Under the pieces are notes generated by a model, which was not told where the DNA came from, did not search any database, and saw nothing but the letters and a program-made list of their open reading frames with translations. Shown in pieces: positions 1 to 8,874 of a stretch of DNA of 59,327 nt; the first letter of the stretch is position 1; the number at the start of each line of letters is the position of its first letter. Position numbers and translations under genes: made by a program. The stretch lies in the NCBI GenBank assembly GCA_002353205.1, contig DEJE01000007.1, positions 1 to 59,327 of the forward strand, written 5' to 3'. Origin of the DNA: Prevotella sp. UBA2756 (lineage in GTDB: Bacteria; Bacteroidota; Bacteroidia; Bacteroidales; Bacteroidaceae).

Positions 1-20
1 ACCTATTTCAGTACAAGACA

Positions 21-120
21 ATTTATAATGCATAGTGCATAATTGATAATGCATGTATAATGCATGAAAGCCTCCCCTCGGGGAGGTTGGAGGGGGTATA
101 ATTGATAATGCATGATTAGG
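21..120. repeat. AT-rich repeat plus GC-rich palindrome downstream of xseB
   Basis: Two repeat types are seen. AT-rich repeats built on ATTGATAATGCAT flank a GC-rich palindrome at 69-95 whose core is CCTCCCCGAGGGGAGG (read on the minus strand). Apart from one missing A, the palindrome matches copies at 35517-35544 (intergenic) and 13496-13523 (inside ftsZ). It lies just past the xseB stop codon, so the hairpin could also help end that transcript. Confidence 0.75.
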
Positions 121-310
121 ACTGATCTTGGAGAATCTTCTTGATTTCCTCGTCGGTCTTTGTGAGTTTGTCGCGGCATGCCTTGATGAGCTGCTGGGCG
201 CGTTTGAGCTGCTGGCTCATCTGGTCGATGTTGAGCTCATCGTTTTCCATCTTGGCCACGATGCCTTCGAGCTCGCTGAGGGACTCTTCGTAGTTGATGT
301 CTTTTTCCAT
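116..310 (-). CDS. xseB: Exodeoxyribonuclease VII small subunit
   Basis: At 64 aa this has the usual size of XseB. The N-terminal half carries the family signature YEESLSELEGIVAKME, followed by a helical, charged C-terminal half expected to pair with the coiled coil of XseA. Exonuclease VII degrades single-stranded DNA in both directions in the cytoplasm. The gene follows xseA by 77 bp on the same strand, presumably as the last gene of the S8 peptidase-xseA-xseB unit. The start at 310 is the only ATG that keeps the signature. Confidence 0.93.
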   Translation of the reverse strand: MEKDINYEESLSELEGIVAKMENDELNIDQMSQQLKRAQQLIKACRDKLTKTDEEIKKILQDQS

Positions 311-387
311 GATTTGATTGTTATGCTGATGGTTGTTGTTCTTCGTTTGAGGACAGCGGCTTTTTTTTACTGCAACACGGTTGCAGT

Positions 388-1725
388 CTACTGGACGCCG
401 GGAGGTTGTTGTTGTTCTTCTTCGTTTGACGACAGCGAGGTGACGACGGCGCTGAATCGTCCTTGCTGCAGACGTGTCTCAACGGTGTCGCCGGGTTTCA
501 GCTCACTGGCCGACCTCACGGGATGCCCCTGACGGAGGGTGATGCTGTAGCCTTTGGCCAGCAGGCGTTCGGGGTTGGCAGCATCGATGCGCTGTTGGAG
601 TAGGAGCAGTCGGTGGCGATGCTCCATCATCTTCCGCCCAACCAGCGGCATGAAAGCCTGCTCGAGCATGTGGAGCCGGTGCAGGCGTTGGGTGGTGGCG
701 CTCGTGGCGGCTCTTGCCATTCGTTCGGCAAGGCGGTCGATGTGTGCCTTCTGTCGCGTGGCCATCAGGGAGAACAGGGTGGGAATGGCTTGCGATAAGC
801 GTGCGAGCCGCAGGTGCTGGAGCTGCATGCGTTGCCTCACCTTATTAATAATATGGTCTTGTGCGACGGCGATACGGTCGCTGGTGCGCTTGAGGTTGTC
901 CACGAGGAAGGCCGCGGCTGCCGTCGGTGTCTTCACGCGTGTGTGGGCCACCATGTCGAGCACGCTCTCGTCGCGGTCGTGTCCGATTCCGGTGATGACG
1001 GGCAGCGGGAAATTGGCCACATTCTCTGCCAGCCTGAGCGTGTCGAATCCCGAAAGGTCGGCGACGGCTCCGCCTCCACGGATGATGACGACGCAGTCGA
1101 AGGGGGCGCGGTATATTTCATCCAATGCAGCAATGACGCTCTGCTCGACCTGCTCGCCCTGCATGATGGCCGGGAAGAGCTGGATGTTGAAGACAAAGCC
1201 GTACTCGTTGTTCATCAGCTGGTCGACGAAATCGCCGTAGCCTGCTGCTTGTTGGCTGCTGATGACGGCGATGTTCTGTGCGAAAGCTGGTATGGTGAGC
1301 TCGCGGTTGAGGTCGAAGACTCCTTGTGCCTTCAGCTCGCGTATAATCTCCTGTCGGCGTCGCGCCATGTCGCCCATGGTGTAGGTGGGGTCGATGTCGG
1401 TGACGATCCACGAGAAGCCATAGTTCTCGTGGAATTGGGCGTAGACGCGCAGCAACACCTTCAGTCCGGCGTGCAGATGCTGCCCGGTGACGCGCTCGAA
1501 GTGGGGTTTGACGATCATCCACGTTGACTTCCAGCATTTGGCCGATGCCTGTGCGATGGGCGTGTTGCTCTTCTCGTCTTTCTGAATGAGCTGCATGTAG
1601 CAGTGCCCTCTCACCTCACGGGCTTCGGACAGCTCGGCCTCGACCCAGTATTCATCGGGTAGGGTGAGCTCGATGGCGTCCTTGACGAGCGTGTTGAGTT
1701 CATATAGTGTGAGCGATGTCTTCAT
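388..1725 (-). CDS. xseA: Exodeoxyribonuclease VII large subunit
   Basis: The 445-aa length matches the family. An N-terminal OB-fold (about residues 1-100, beginning SLTLYELNTLV) is followed by the catalytic domain with the glycine-rich block VIIRGGGAVADLSGFD near residue 215 and VITGIGHDRDESVLD soon after. A long charged helical region follows, then the C-terminal GYSITLRQG segment. XseA is the catalytic, DNA-binding subunit of exonuclease VII. It lies 9 bp after the S8 peptidase gene and upstream of xseB, so the three are probably co-transcribed. Confidence 0.95.
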   Translation of the reverse strand: MKTSLTLYELNTLVKDAIELTLPDEYWVEAELSEAREVRGHCYMQLIQKDEKSNTPIAQASAKCWKSTWMIVKPHFERVTGQHLHAGLKVLLRVYAQFHENYGFSWIVTDIDPTYTMGDMARRRQEIIRELKAQGVFDLNRELTIPAFAQNIAVISSQQAAGYGDFVDQLMNNEYGFVFNIQLFPAIMQGEQVEQSVIAALDEIYRAPFDCVVIIRGGGAVADLSGFDTLRLAENVANFPLPVITGIGHDRDESVLDMVAHTRVKTPTAAAAFLVDNLKRTSDRIAVAQDHIINKVRQRMQLQHLRLARLSQAIPTLFSLMATRQKAHIDRLAERMARAATSATTQRLHRLHMLEQAFMPLVGRKMMEHRHRLLLLQQRIDAANPERLLAKGYSITLRQGHPVRSASELKPGDTVETRLQQGRFSAVVTSLSSNEEEQQQPPGVQ

Positions 1726-1734
1726 GAGTGCCGA

Positions 1735-3192
1735 TTATTGGTGAAGATCCTTGCATGACTGATAAGCTTTCGAGAAGTCGGGAATGCCGTAGCCGAAGAT
1801 GTTGTCGGGATAGTCGGCGTTGTCGCCGCACTGTCGGACCTGCTCGATGATCTGTTTGGCCGAGAGTTGTGGGAATGCCTGCCACAGGCAAGCCACGAGT
1901 CCGGCCACGACGGGTGTCGCAAACGACGTCCCTATGTCTTTGCTGATGACCCCTCGTCCTGTGATGACCGACGTCGGACTGCCCAACGCCATCAGGTCGG
2001 GCTTGATGCGTCCGTCGGCGGTTGGTCCGATGGCGCTGAAGGCTGCGTTCTGCTTATTGGCACTCACGGCGCCGATGGTCAGTATGTTGTGGGCATCGGC
2101 CGGCACGTTGATCTTCTTCCACGTCCCCATGCCGTCGTTGCCTGCACTGTTGACGAGGATGATGCCCTTGTCGGCAAGCATGGAGGCCGTGCGCGAGATG
2201 AGCGTTGAGCGGCCGTCGAGCTGGCGGTATCGGTAGTTCATCGTGGGTTCGTTGAAGTCGTGGTAGCCGAGCGAGCTGCTGATGACGTCGACGCCTGCGG
2301 AGTCGGCAAACTCAACGGCGGCTGCCCAGAAGTCTTCCTCGGCGGGTGTCTCCGTCTGCGACTCCTCGGTTCGCAGCAGCCAATAGCTGGCTTCGGGAGC
2401 CGTTCCGATGAAGAGGTCGGGCTCGTCGGTGGCCATCGTCGAGAGCACCATCGTGCCGTGGTCGGTCTCTTTGAAGATGTTTTCGGAGCGTGGGTAGACG
2501 AAATCGGCCGAGCCGAGCAGCCGTATCTTGGCCAGCGCGGGAATGACGTCGGCGTTCATGAACCCACCGTCGAGCACGGCGATGTGCATGCCGCGCCCTC
2601 TGAACCCTCGGTTGTGGAGCAACGTGCCGTTGAGCATGTCAATCTGCTCGAAGGCCACCCCCTCGATGTTGGGGGCAATGGTGTCCATGCGTGTCACCTC
2701 TGAGATGTAGCGGGCGCGCACTTTCCGCTTCTCGATGCTGTCGGGCGATGTCCACACCTTGGCAGCGTCGGCCACGAAGTCGAGTCTTGACAGGCTTTTC
2801 ATGGTCTCCAACTTCCGGCTGCGCACCAGCAGCGTGTTGTTCCATTTGCTCTTGGAGATGATTTCCACCCCCTCGGCAGCCACCAGCTGCTCGTAGACGG
2901 GCGAGATGGGGAGGTCGGTGCTGTCGACGGCTATCTGTTGCCGCCGCCGTCGGTCCAGGGCGCGCTCTGACAGGAACTCCTCTGGATGGTCGAGCGTGAA
3001 GGGTGTTCCGTTCTTATCAGCGAGCGTCAGGCGGAACATGTAGCATCGCCCGCCGGGAAACTTCACCTTGTCGGTGCCTTTGCCCACAGCGACGAGGGCA
3101 ACCATCAGGCAACAGCAGCATGCCAGCACGATTTGCATCGTGTTGTCGTGGAGGTGCTCGGTGGCCTTGCGGCGGTTGCTGCTGTTCTTCAT
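1735..3192 (-). CDS. Exported S8 (subtilisin-like) serine peptidase
   Basis: A 485-aa subtilase with a complete catalytic set: Asp208 (AVLDGGF), His245 (TDHGTM), oxyanion Asn352 (NSAGND) and Ser423 (GTSFATP). A hydrophobic segment after a basic N-terminus indicates export; residues about 50-160 look like a propeptide. There is no C-terminal sorting tail, so it is probably periplasmic. I place the start at 3192 because the promoter's -7 box (3224-3231) puts transcription start near 3217, downstream of the longer ORF start at 3222. A later Met at 3138 is possible. Confidence 0.9.
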   Translation of the reverse strand: MKNSSNRRKATEHLHDNTMQIVLACCCCLMVALVAVGKGTDKVKFPGGRCYMFRLTLADKNGTPFTLDHPEEFLSERALDRRRRQQIAVDSTDLPISPVYEQLVAAEGVEIISKSKWNNTLLVRSRKLETMKSLSRLDFVADAAKVWTSPDSIEKRKVRARYISEVTRMDTIAPNIEGVAFEQIDMLNGTLLHNRGFRGRGMHIAVLDGGFMNADVIPALAKIRLLGSADFVYPRSENIFKETDHGTMVLSTMATDEPDLFIGTAPEASYWLLRTEESQTETPAEEDFWAAAVEFADSAGVDVISSSLGYHDFNEPTMNYRYRQLDGRSTLISRTASMLADKGIILVNSAGNDGMGTWKKINVPADAHNILTIGAVSANKQNAAFSAIGPTADGRIKPDLMALGSPTSVITGRGVISKDIGTSFATPVVAGLVACLWQAFPQLSAKQIIEQVRQCGDNADYPDNIFGYGIPDFSKAYQSCKDLHQ

Positions 3193-3223
3193 GATATGTA
3201 GATGCCCCAATTGATTCAGCATG

Positions 3224-3255
3224 CAAAAGTATAAAGAATCGACGAGATGAGCAAA
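3224..3255 (-). promoter_or_regulatory. Bacteroidota-type promoter for the S8 peptidase-xseAB unit
   Basis: On the minus strand TTTG (3252-3255) is followed after 20 nt by TACTTTTG (3224-3231), matching the TTTG-N19/20-TAnnTTTG form. Transcription would start near 3217, leaving about 25 nt before the ATG at 3192. Confidence 0.8.
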
Positions 3256-3338
3256 CGATTATGGAAGATTAACGGTGTGATGTCGGCCTGTGGCCGCTCT
3301 CGGCTTGAAAAAGCGCGCTCACGACGCTGCCGGCAGGA

Positions 3339-3470
3339 AGGACTCGGTGTGCAATATGAATTGTTTTGGTCGGCAATTTCATTTGTTTTGCTCATCAATA
3401 TCAATTGTTTTACTCGGCAATTTAAATTGTTTTGCCGGGCTGTTCAATTCGTTTTGCAATCATCGGTCAC
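3339..3470. repeat. 22-bp tandem repeat array A
   Basis: Four degenerate units of exactly 22 bp start at 3361, 3383, 3405 and 3427, with partial units on each side (3339 and 3449). Each unit begins TTGTTTTG or a close variant and most end in a GGCAATTT-like segment. There are no spacers. The same motif occurs at 34685-34750 and about 58846-58940. The rest of the 3193-3679 gap holds two divergent promoters and nothing else I recognise. Confidence 0.85.
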
Positions 3471-3642
3471 CGTTCGGGCAGTGCATGTTCACCCTCGTGG
3501 CAGGTCAGGACGATTGTCGCGGCGGGAAAAGCTCGCTGCTCGGGCATGAAGAGAACGTGCTTCCGACCATCGGGAAAGCGACACGTCGGCAACGAGAAGA
3601 TGCTGAAGGGACTAAAAACTTCGACAAAACCCTGCAAAGGTT

Positions 3643-3673
3643 TTTGCCAATTAGATAAAACTTCGTACCTTTG
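3643..3673 (+). promoter_or_regulatory. Promoter for the MATE transporter operon
   Basis: TTTG (3643-3646), a 19-nt spacer, then TACCTTTG (3666-3673). The next ATG begins at 3680, only 6 nt after the -7 box, so the mRNA would be leaderless or nearly so. Confidence 0.85.
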
Positions 3674-3679
3674 CAGCGT

Positions 3680-5029
3680 ATGGATAACAAAAAAGCGACC
3701 CTCGAACTGGGTTCACGGCCCGTAGGCAAACTGTTGCTTCAGTATGCCATGCCTGCCATCGTGGCAATGGTGGCCAGCTCGCTCTACAACATGGTCGATT
3801 CGATTTTCATCGGCCAGGGCGTGGGAGCGATGGCTATCTCAGGCCTGGCCATCACGTTCCCCTTCATGAATCTCAGCGGTGCTATCGGCGCCTGCATCGG
3901 CGTGGGAGCCAGCACCTACCTGTCGGTGAAGCTCGGTCAGCGCGACTATTCCACGGCTCAGCAGATCCTGGGCACGTCGGTGTTGCTGAAAATCATCACG
4001 GGAATCATCTTCGGAGCGCTGAGCTTGGTGTTTCTCGATCCTATTCTCTATTTCTTCGGAGCAACGGAAAACACCATTCCCTACGCCCGCGACTACATGG
4101 TGATCATTCTTCTCGGCAACGTGTTCACGCACCTCTATTTCGGCATGAACGCTTTGCTCAGGGCAGCCTCGAAGCCCCGGCATGCCATGTATGCCACCAT
4201 CTTCACCGTCGTCCTGAACACAGCCCTCGACCCGCTGTTCATCTATACCTTCGGAATGGGAATACGTGGTGCGGCGCTGGCCACCGTCCTGTCGCAGATG
4301 ACAGCCCTCGTCTGGCAGTTGTGGCTGTTCAGCAATCCCAACGAACTGCTCCATTTCAAGCGCGGCATCTACCGGCTCGACTGGCGTATCATCAAGAACA
4401 TCCTTGCCATCGGCGTGTCGCCCTTCTCGATGAATGCCTGCGCGTGCATCGTCGTCATCTTCATCAACACGGCGCTGGTGCGCCACGGTGGCGACCTGGC
4501 CGTCGGTGCCTACGGAATAGCCAACCGTATCGGCTTCCTGTTCTTCATGATCGTGATGGGCATCAACCAGGGGATGCAGCCCATAGCGGGCTATAACTAC
4601 GGTGCCGAGCAGTACGACCGCATGCTCCGCGTGCTCAACTATTCGATGGTTGCCGCCACGGCCATCATGGTGGTGGGCTGGGTGATCGGCGAGATGATGC
4701 CCTACACATGCGCACGGTTGTTCACGAAAGACCCTGAGCTGATCAGTCAGTCGATTCGCGGCATACGCATCAACATGCTGGCATTCCCGCTGATCGGTTC
4801 GCAAGCCGTCATCACCAATTTCTTCCAGTCCATCGGCAAGGCCAAGGTGAGCATTTTCCTCTCGCTGTCAAGGCAGATGATCTATCTGTTGCCCTTGCTC
4901 GTGGTGTTGCCTTCCATCTTCGGCGTTGACGGGGTGTGGGCGGCGCTGCCCATATCGGATGCCGTGGCCTTTGTGACGGCGTGGATAGTGATGATCCGCT
5001 ATATGAGAAAATTCAAAAGTCAAAGATAA
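3680..5029 (+). CDS. MATE family efflux transporter
   Basis: A 449-aa integral membrane protein with about 12 hydrophobic segments and the N-terminal MATE pattern (LELGSRPVGKLLLQYAMPAI, then NMVDSIFIGQGVG). MATE proteins export cationic drugs and metabolites using an ion gradient; the closest subtype by eye is MepA/NorM-like, and the substrate cannot be told. I start at ATG 3680 rather than TTG 3671, because TTG 3671 lies inside the -7 promoter box. The stop codon abuts the next gene's ATG, indicating an operon. Confidence 0.93.
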   Translation: MDNKKATLELGSRPVGKLLLQYAMPAIVAMVASSLYNMVDSIFIGQGVGAMAISGLAITFPFMNLSGAIGACIGVGASTYLSVKLGQRDYSTAQQILGTSVLLKIITGIIFGALSLVFLDPILYFFGATENTIPYARDYMVIILLGNVFTHLYFGMNALLRAASKPRHAMYATIFTVVLNTALDPLFIYTFGMGIRGAALATVLSQMTALVWQLWLFSNPNELLHFKRGIYRLDWRIIKNILAIGVSPFSMNACACIVVIFINTALVRHGGDLAVGAYGIANRIGFLFFMIVMGINQGMQPIAGYNYGAEQYDRMLRVLNYSMVAATAIMVVGWVIGEMMPYTCARLFTKDPELISQSIRGIRINMLAFPLIGSQAVITNFFQSIGKAKVSIFLSLSRQMIYLLPLLVVLPSIFGVDGVWAALPISDAVAFVTAWIVMIRYMRKFKSQR

Positions 5030-5698
5030 ATGGAAAGAATCATCATCTGTGTGGGGCGCCAGCTGGGCAGTGGCGGGCGCATCATCGCCAAGTCGCTGGC
5101 CGATGCTTTCGGCTGCAGGCTCTACGACAAGGAGCTTCTCAACCTGGCCGCCAAGGAGAGTGGCTTCTCGGAGAAGTTCTTCGAGCAGAACGACGAGCAG
5201 AAAGGGTTTCTGAAATCGTTGTTCCACCTTCATGCCCCGCACATCAGCGATACGAATTTCTACAAGAGCAACTTCTCGCAAGAGAGCCTGTTCCAGTTCC
5301 AGAGCGATGCCATCCGTAAGGCTGCCGACGAAGGTTCGTGCGTGTTTGTGGGGCGCTGTGCCGACTATGTGCTGCGCGACAAGCAGAATGTGGTGAACAT
5401 CTTCATCACGGCCGACATCGCCGAGCGCGTCAAGGCGGTGATGGCTCGCCACGACTGCAATGAGGAGACGGCTCGGAAAATCCTGAACAACAAAGAAAGC
5501 GCGCGCGCGTCGTACTATAATTATTATACGGGCAAGAAATGGGGGAGTGCTGAGAGCTACGACCTGTGTGTGAACACGTCGCTTCTCGGACTCGATGCCA
5601 CGGTGGATCTGCTCAAGGAGTATATCCGCCAGCGTTTCAATACTGCCCAAGGAGGTGCTTCGTCGTCGCAGGATGCGACAGTCGTGGCCGACGATTGA
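5030..5698 (+). CDS. Cytidylate-kinase-like family protein
   Basis: A 222-aa P-loop protein. The N-terminus (IIICVGRQLGSGGRIIAKSL) is the modified glycine-rich loop of the cytidylate-kinase-like family (Pfam PF13189), followed by FGCRLYDKELL. A further conserved block, CVFVGRCADYVL, sits near residue 105. Family members look like nucleoside-monophosphate kinases, but the substrate is generally unproven and true CMP kinase is usually encoded elsewhere. It starts directly after the MATE stop codon and is presumably co-transcribed. Confidence 0.85.
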   Translation: MERIIICVGRQLGSGGRIIAKSLADAFGCRLYDKELLNLAAKESGFSEKFFEQNDEQKGFLKSLFHLHAPHISDTNFYKSNFSQESLFQFQSDAIRKAADEGSCVFVGRCADYVLRDKQNVVNIFITADIAERVKAVMARHDCNEETARKILNNKESARASYYNYYTGKKWGSAESYDLCVNTSLLGLDATVDLLKEYIRQRFNTAQGGASSSQDATVVADD

Positions 5699-5728
5699 GC
5701 GAGGAAACCATCAGAATGACCTGACAAC

Positions 5729-6220
5729 ATGAAGAAGATAGGCATTATCAGCGATACGCATTCCTATTGGGACGACAAGTATCTGCACTATTTTGAGCCC
5801 TGCGACGAGATTTGGCACGCTGGCGACATCGGGAGTACGGAGGTGGCGCAGCGTCTGGCCGAGTTCCGCACGTTGCGCGCCGTCTACGGCAACTGCGACG
5901 GCGGTGACCTGCGCATCATGTTCACCGAGAAACTCAGATGGAAATGCGAGGACGTGGAGGTGCTCATGAAGCATATCGGCGGCTATCCCGGCAACTACGA
6001 CGCGAGCATTCGCGGACAAATCTATGCCAATCCTCCCCAGCTCTTCATCAGCGGGCACTCGCACATCCTGAAGGTGAAGTACGACAAAACGCTGAACCTG
6101 CTCCATATCAACCCCGGTGCAGCGGGCTTGCAAGGGTGGCACAAAGAGCGCACCCTCGTACGGCTGACCATCGACGGGAGCAAGTTCACCGATTGCGAGG
6201 TGATTACGCTCGGGCGATAA
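5729..6220 (+). CDS. YfcE/MJ0936-type metallophosphoesterase
   Basis: A 163-aa calcineurin-like phosphoesterase with all metal-binding motifs in order: GIISDTHS (D-x-H), WHAGDIGS (GDxG), VYGNCDGGD (GNCD), then SGHSHILK (GHSH). Short one-domain proteins of this type hydrolyse phosphodiesters with Mn2+ or Ni2+; the physiological substrate is unknown. It is the third gene of the MATE/CMK-like run, 30 bp downstream. Confidence 0.9.
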   Translation: MKKIGIISDTHSYWDDKYLHYFEPCDEIWHAGDIGSTEVAQRLAEFRTLRAVYGNCDGGDLRIMFTEKLRWKCEDVEVLMKHIGGYPGNYDASIRGQIYANPPQLFISGHSHILKVKYDKTLNLLHINPGAAGLQGWHKERTLVRLTIDGSKFTDCEVITLGR

Positions 6221-6241
6221 GCGTGCGTTTGATAACGAATA

Positions 6242-6276
6242 CAAAAAAAAGGTACCCGTCAGGATACCTTTTCTTT
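6242..6276. terminator. Bidirectional intrinsic terminator
   Basis: The arms AAAAGGTA and TACCTTTT flank a short loop, with A-rich and T-rich tails on either side, so the hairpin can end both the rightward phosphoesterase transcript and the leftward exporter operon. It overlaps the last codons of the permease gene on the minus strand. Confidence 0.75.
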
Positions 6277-7614
6277 TTGTCTTTTGGCTGCCAGCACCTG
6301 CTCTCTGAGAAGGTCGATCTTCTCTCGGGCGTTCTTTCGGGTGTGGCTGATCTGATATCTGTAAACAAGACAGGTGACGAAGAAATACACCAAGGCTTGG
6401 ATCCAGAGGATGAAATACTCCTGCTGCACATCTTGGAGCGACGCTCCCATGGAGTTCATGCGCACAAAACCGCGCACGCCGAACGTGGAGGGGAAGAGCC
6501 ACGAGAACCCTTGCCAGTAGCCGGGGATGTTGTTCTGTGGCCATGAAACGCCGCTGAGGAACAGCAGCGGCACCGAAGCGAAGACAACCAGCAGCATGAC
6601 GTTCTCGCGATAGCGCACCATGCACGACACCACCATGCCGAAGAAGATGCACGCCAGGATGAAGGGCAACATGAATCCCAGCAGTTCCACCGGCTGGAAG
6701 ATGGACGTGAAGCTGAAGATGCGCGGCACGACCAGCGTGAGCCATGCAGAAACGACGGCATAGATCATGAAATAGCACATCGACTTGCCTATGACAATGC
6801 GGAACAGTCCGTTGTAATGACGGCTGATAGGCACCAACTCCTGGTAGCGGTTGTTCTCGCGCGCCGTTCCGGCCGACAGTCCGATGCCCAGCACGAGCGT
6901 CTGCTGGATGATGAGCATGAGCACGGCGGGGATGATGAACGAGCCGTAGCCTCCTGTAGGATTGAAAATCTGCACCTCCTCGTAGGCCAGCGGTTGGGTG
7001 GTGATCTGGTCTTCGCGGTCGGTGTGGTTGCCGCTCAGTGCTATCTGTATCTCCTTGCCCATCTCCTGACTCACGGCAACGGCCGTCTGATAGATGGCCT
7101 TATAGGTGAGCATCAGGCTCATGTCGCAGTAGACGCTGATGGTTGACTGCTCCATGCGGTTGATCTTCGTATCGAAGTCGGAGGGAATGTAGACAATTCC
7201 GTGCACGACTTGTCGTCTCACCAGTTCGCGCGCCTCGTTCATGTCGTTGCATTTGTAGGCCACCTTCACGTCGGGCGAAGCATCGTATTGGCGGATGAAC
7301 TGCCGGCTGTTTCCCGAATGGCTCATGTCGACGACAGCCACCGTCACCTCGTTGGGCCGTTCGTTGTTGTAAGCCCAGGAATAGAGCAGGGGGTAGAAGA
7401 AGGGAACGAGCAGGAAGAAGATGAGCACACCCTCGTCTTTGACGGTCGACTTCATCTCCTTCTTCCATATATAGCAGGCATCTTCTATTCCCTCCTTGAT
7501 CTGTTGGAAAAGAGAGATAGGGCCTTTAGCGCCGCGAGCTTTCGGCTTGTCTTGCGAAGATGCTCGGGGCGTGGGGGTGCTTGTCGTTGCTTGTTTTTCC
7601 TTTTCCATATTCAT
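6259..7614 (-). CDS. ABC-2 type transporter permease (second)
   Basis: About 451 aa with the ABC-2 exporter layout: a Ser/Thr/Pro-rich cytoplasmic N-terminus, one TM helix (VLIFFLLVPFFYPLLYSWAY), a large periplasmic domain of about 170 residues, then about five TM helices. It is the last gene of the coiled-coil-TolC-HlyD-permease-permease operon. The start at 7614 (MNMEKEK) avoids overlap with the upstream gene; the ORF is open back to 7659. Together with its partner it would form the inner-membrane channel of a tripartite exporter. No ATPase gene lies in the operon. Confidence 0.87.
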   Translation of the reverse strand: MNMEKEKQATTSTPTPRASSQDKPKARGAKGPISLFQQIKEGIEDACYIWKKEMKSTVKDEGVLIFFLLVPFFYPLLYSWAYNNERPNEVTVAVVDMSHSGNSRQFIRQYDASPDVKVAYKCNDMNEARELVRRQVVHGIVYIPSDFDTKINRMEQSTISVYCDMSLMLTYKAIYQTAVAVSQEMGKEIQIALSGNHTDREDQITTQPLAYEEVQIFNPTGGYGSFIIPAVLMLIIQQTLVLGIGLSAGTARENNRYQELVPISRHYNGLFRIVIGKSMCYFMIYAVVSAWLTLVVPRIFSFTSIFQPVELLGFMLPFILACIFFGMVVSCMVRYRENVMLLVVFASVPLLFLSGVSWPQNNIPGYWQGFSWLFPSTFGVRGFVRMNSMGASLQDVQQEYFILWIQALVYFFVTCLVYRYQISHTRKNAREKIDLLREQVLAAKRQKEKVS

Positions 7615-7642
7615 TTCTTGATTGTTTCCTTCATCGGCGGCG

Positions 7643-8824
7643 TTACGGTATGTAGACATACTCGATCATCGCCCTTCTGAGGTTGCGCATGACGAGCAGC
7701 GGCAACATGATGAACAAAGCCAAGAAGGCAAAATAGAGCCAGGCTTCCTGAAGGGGATAGCCGTTGAAGATACACATCTGGTAGACCATATAATAATGGC
7801 GGAGCGGGAACAGATACGACAGAGACTGGATGGGACCGTCCATCGCGAAGACGGGAAAGGTGAAGCCACTTGTGGTGAAGCTGAGCACTCCCCATAGCGA
7901 ACAGATACTCATCGACATGCGGAGCGACGGCATCAGCCCGAAGGCGAAGACGCCGAACGCCTGCGAGGCGACCACGCTGATGAATCCCACGAGGGCGAGC
8001 ACCCATGTGCTGCAATGGTAGGGGAATCCCAAATGGCCGTAGACATAGGCCATGTAGCCGTAGAAGACGATGAGGTGGATGATGGTCTGCGGAATCATTT
8101 TCCCCGTGAGGGCCACCAGAATGTCGTTGTCGGCCATCTTCATCAGCTCCGTGTTCGTCTTGAACTTCAGCTCGGTGCCGATGGAGTAGGGCGTGATGAG
8201 GAAGATGAAGAGCATGAGGATGCCCGGGATGAGCATCGAACTAAGGTAGACGTTGTAGTTGATCCAGGGGTTGTTGATCGGGTGCAGGTCTACGGTGATG
8301 GGTTGCAGGAAGGTCTTAACCTGCTCTGGAGTGAACCCCTTGGCCGTCAGCGTGGCCTGACCGACGGCTGCCGACCCCAGCGTGCTGATGGTCTTCAGGT
8401 CTCGGTAGAGCAGTGCACCTGCGGTGATGGAAGTGCTGCTGTAGAAGAACGATATCTTCGGTTGTCTGCCCGACAGCAGATTGTCGGTCATTCCGTCGGG
8501 GAAATAGATGAATGCGTAGATTTGGTTGCGCTGAATGGCTTGGCGTGCATCGTCCACGCTGGCATATTTACCCACGACGCGGCTTGTCTGAAAAGCATCC
8601 AGTCGGCGTGTGAGCGCGCGTGTGGTCGATGTGTTGTCAAGATCAACCACGCCGACGGGCATCTCCGTGGGCTGTCCGTCTTGCATCATGTCTGTGAAGA
8701 AGAAAATGATGGCGACGGGGAAAACCACCATACAGAAGATGTATATGTGGTTTGTCAACAGTATGCCGCACTCGCGATACGCGACGTTGAGAACACGCTT
8801 GAAGGCTGACAGTCTTTCTTTCAC
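7643..8824 (-). CDS. ABC-2 type transporter permease (first)
   Basis: A 393-aa paralogue of the downstream permease: TM near residues 22-44 (IYIFCMVVFPVAIIFFFTDM), a periplasmic domain beginning PVGVVDLDNTSTTRAL, then about five TM helices. The pair probably heterodimerises. Compared with YbhS/YbhR-type systems, the sequence is a permease only, without a nucleotide-binding domain. Confidence 0.88.
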   Translation of the reverse strand: MKERLSAFKRVLNVAYRECGILLTNHIYIFCMVVFPVAIIFFFTDMMQDGQPTEMPVGVVDLDNTSTTRALTRRLDAFQTSRVVGKYASVDDARQAIQRNQIYAFIYFPDGMTDNLLSGRQPKISFFYSSTSITAGALLYRDLKTISTLGSAAVGQATLTAKGFTPEQVKTFLQPITVDLHPINNPWINYNVYLSSMLIPGILMLFIFLITPYSIGTELKFKTNTELMKMADNDILVALTGKMIPQTIIHLIVFYGYMAYVYGHLGFPYHCSTWVLALVGFISVVASQAFGVFAFGLMPSLRMSMSICSLWGVLSFTTSGFTFPVFAMDGPIQSLSYLFPLRHYYMVYQMCIFNGYPLQEAWLYFAFLALFIMLPLLVMRNLRRAMIEYVYIP

Positions 8825-8874
8825 CTCTTGTCCCTCTTTCTACTTGGTTGCTTTTTTGATGGCCAATGTTGGCT

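Noticed and set aside
128..1527. Long plus-strand ORFs opposite xseB/xseA
   Set aside because: They lie antisense to clearly recognisable xse genes and have no family resemblance; typical shadows in GC-richer coding DNA.
3339..3470. 22-bp arrays considered as CRISPR
   Set aside because: Units follow each other without spacers, and they are degenerate; there are no cas genes in the window.
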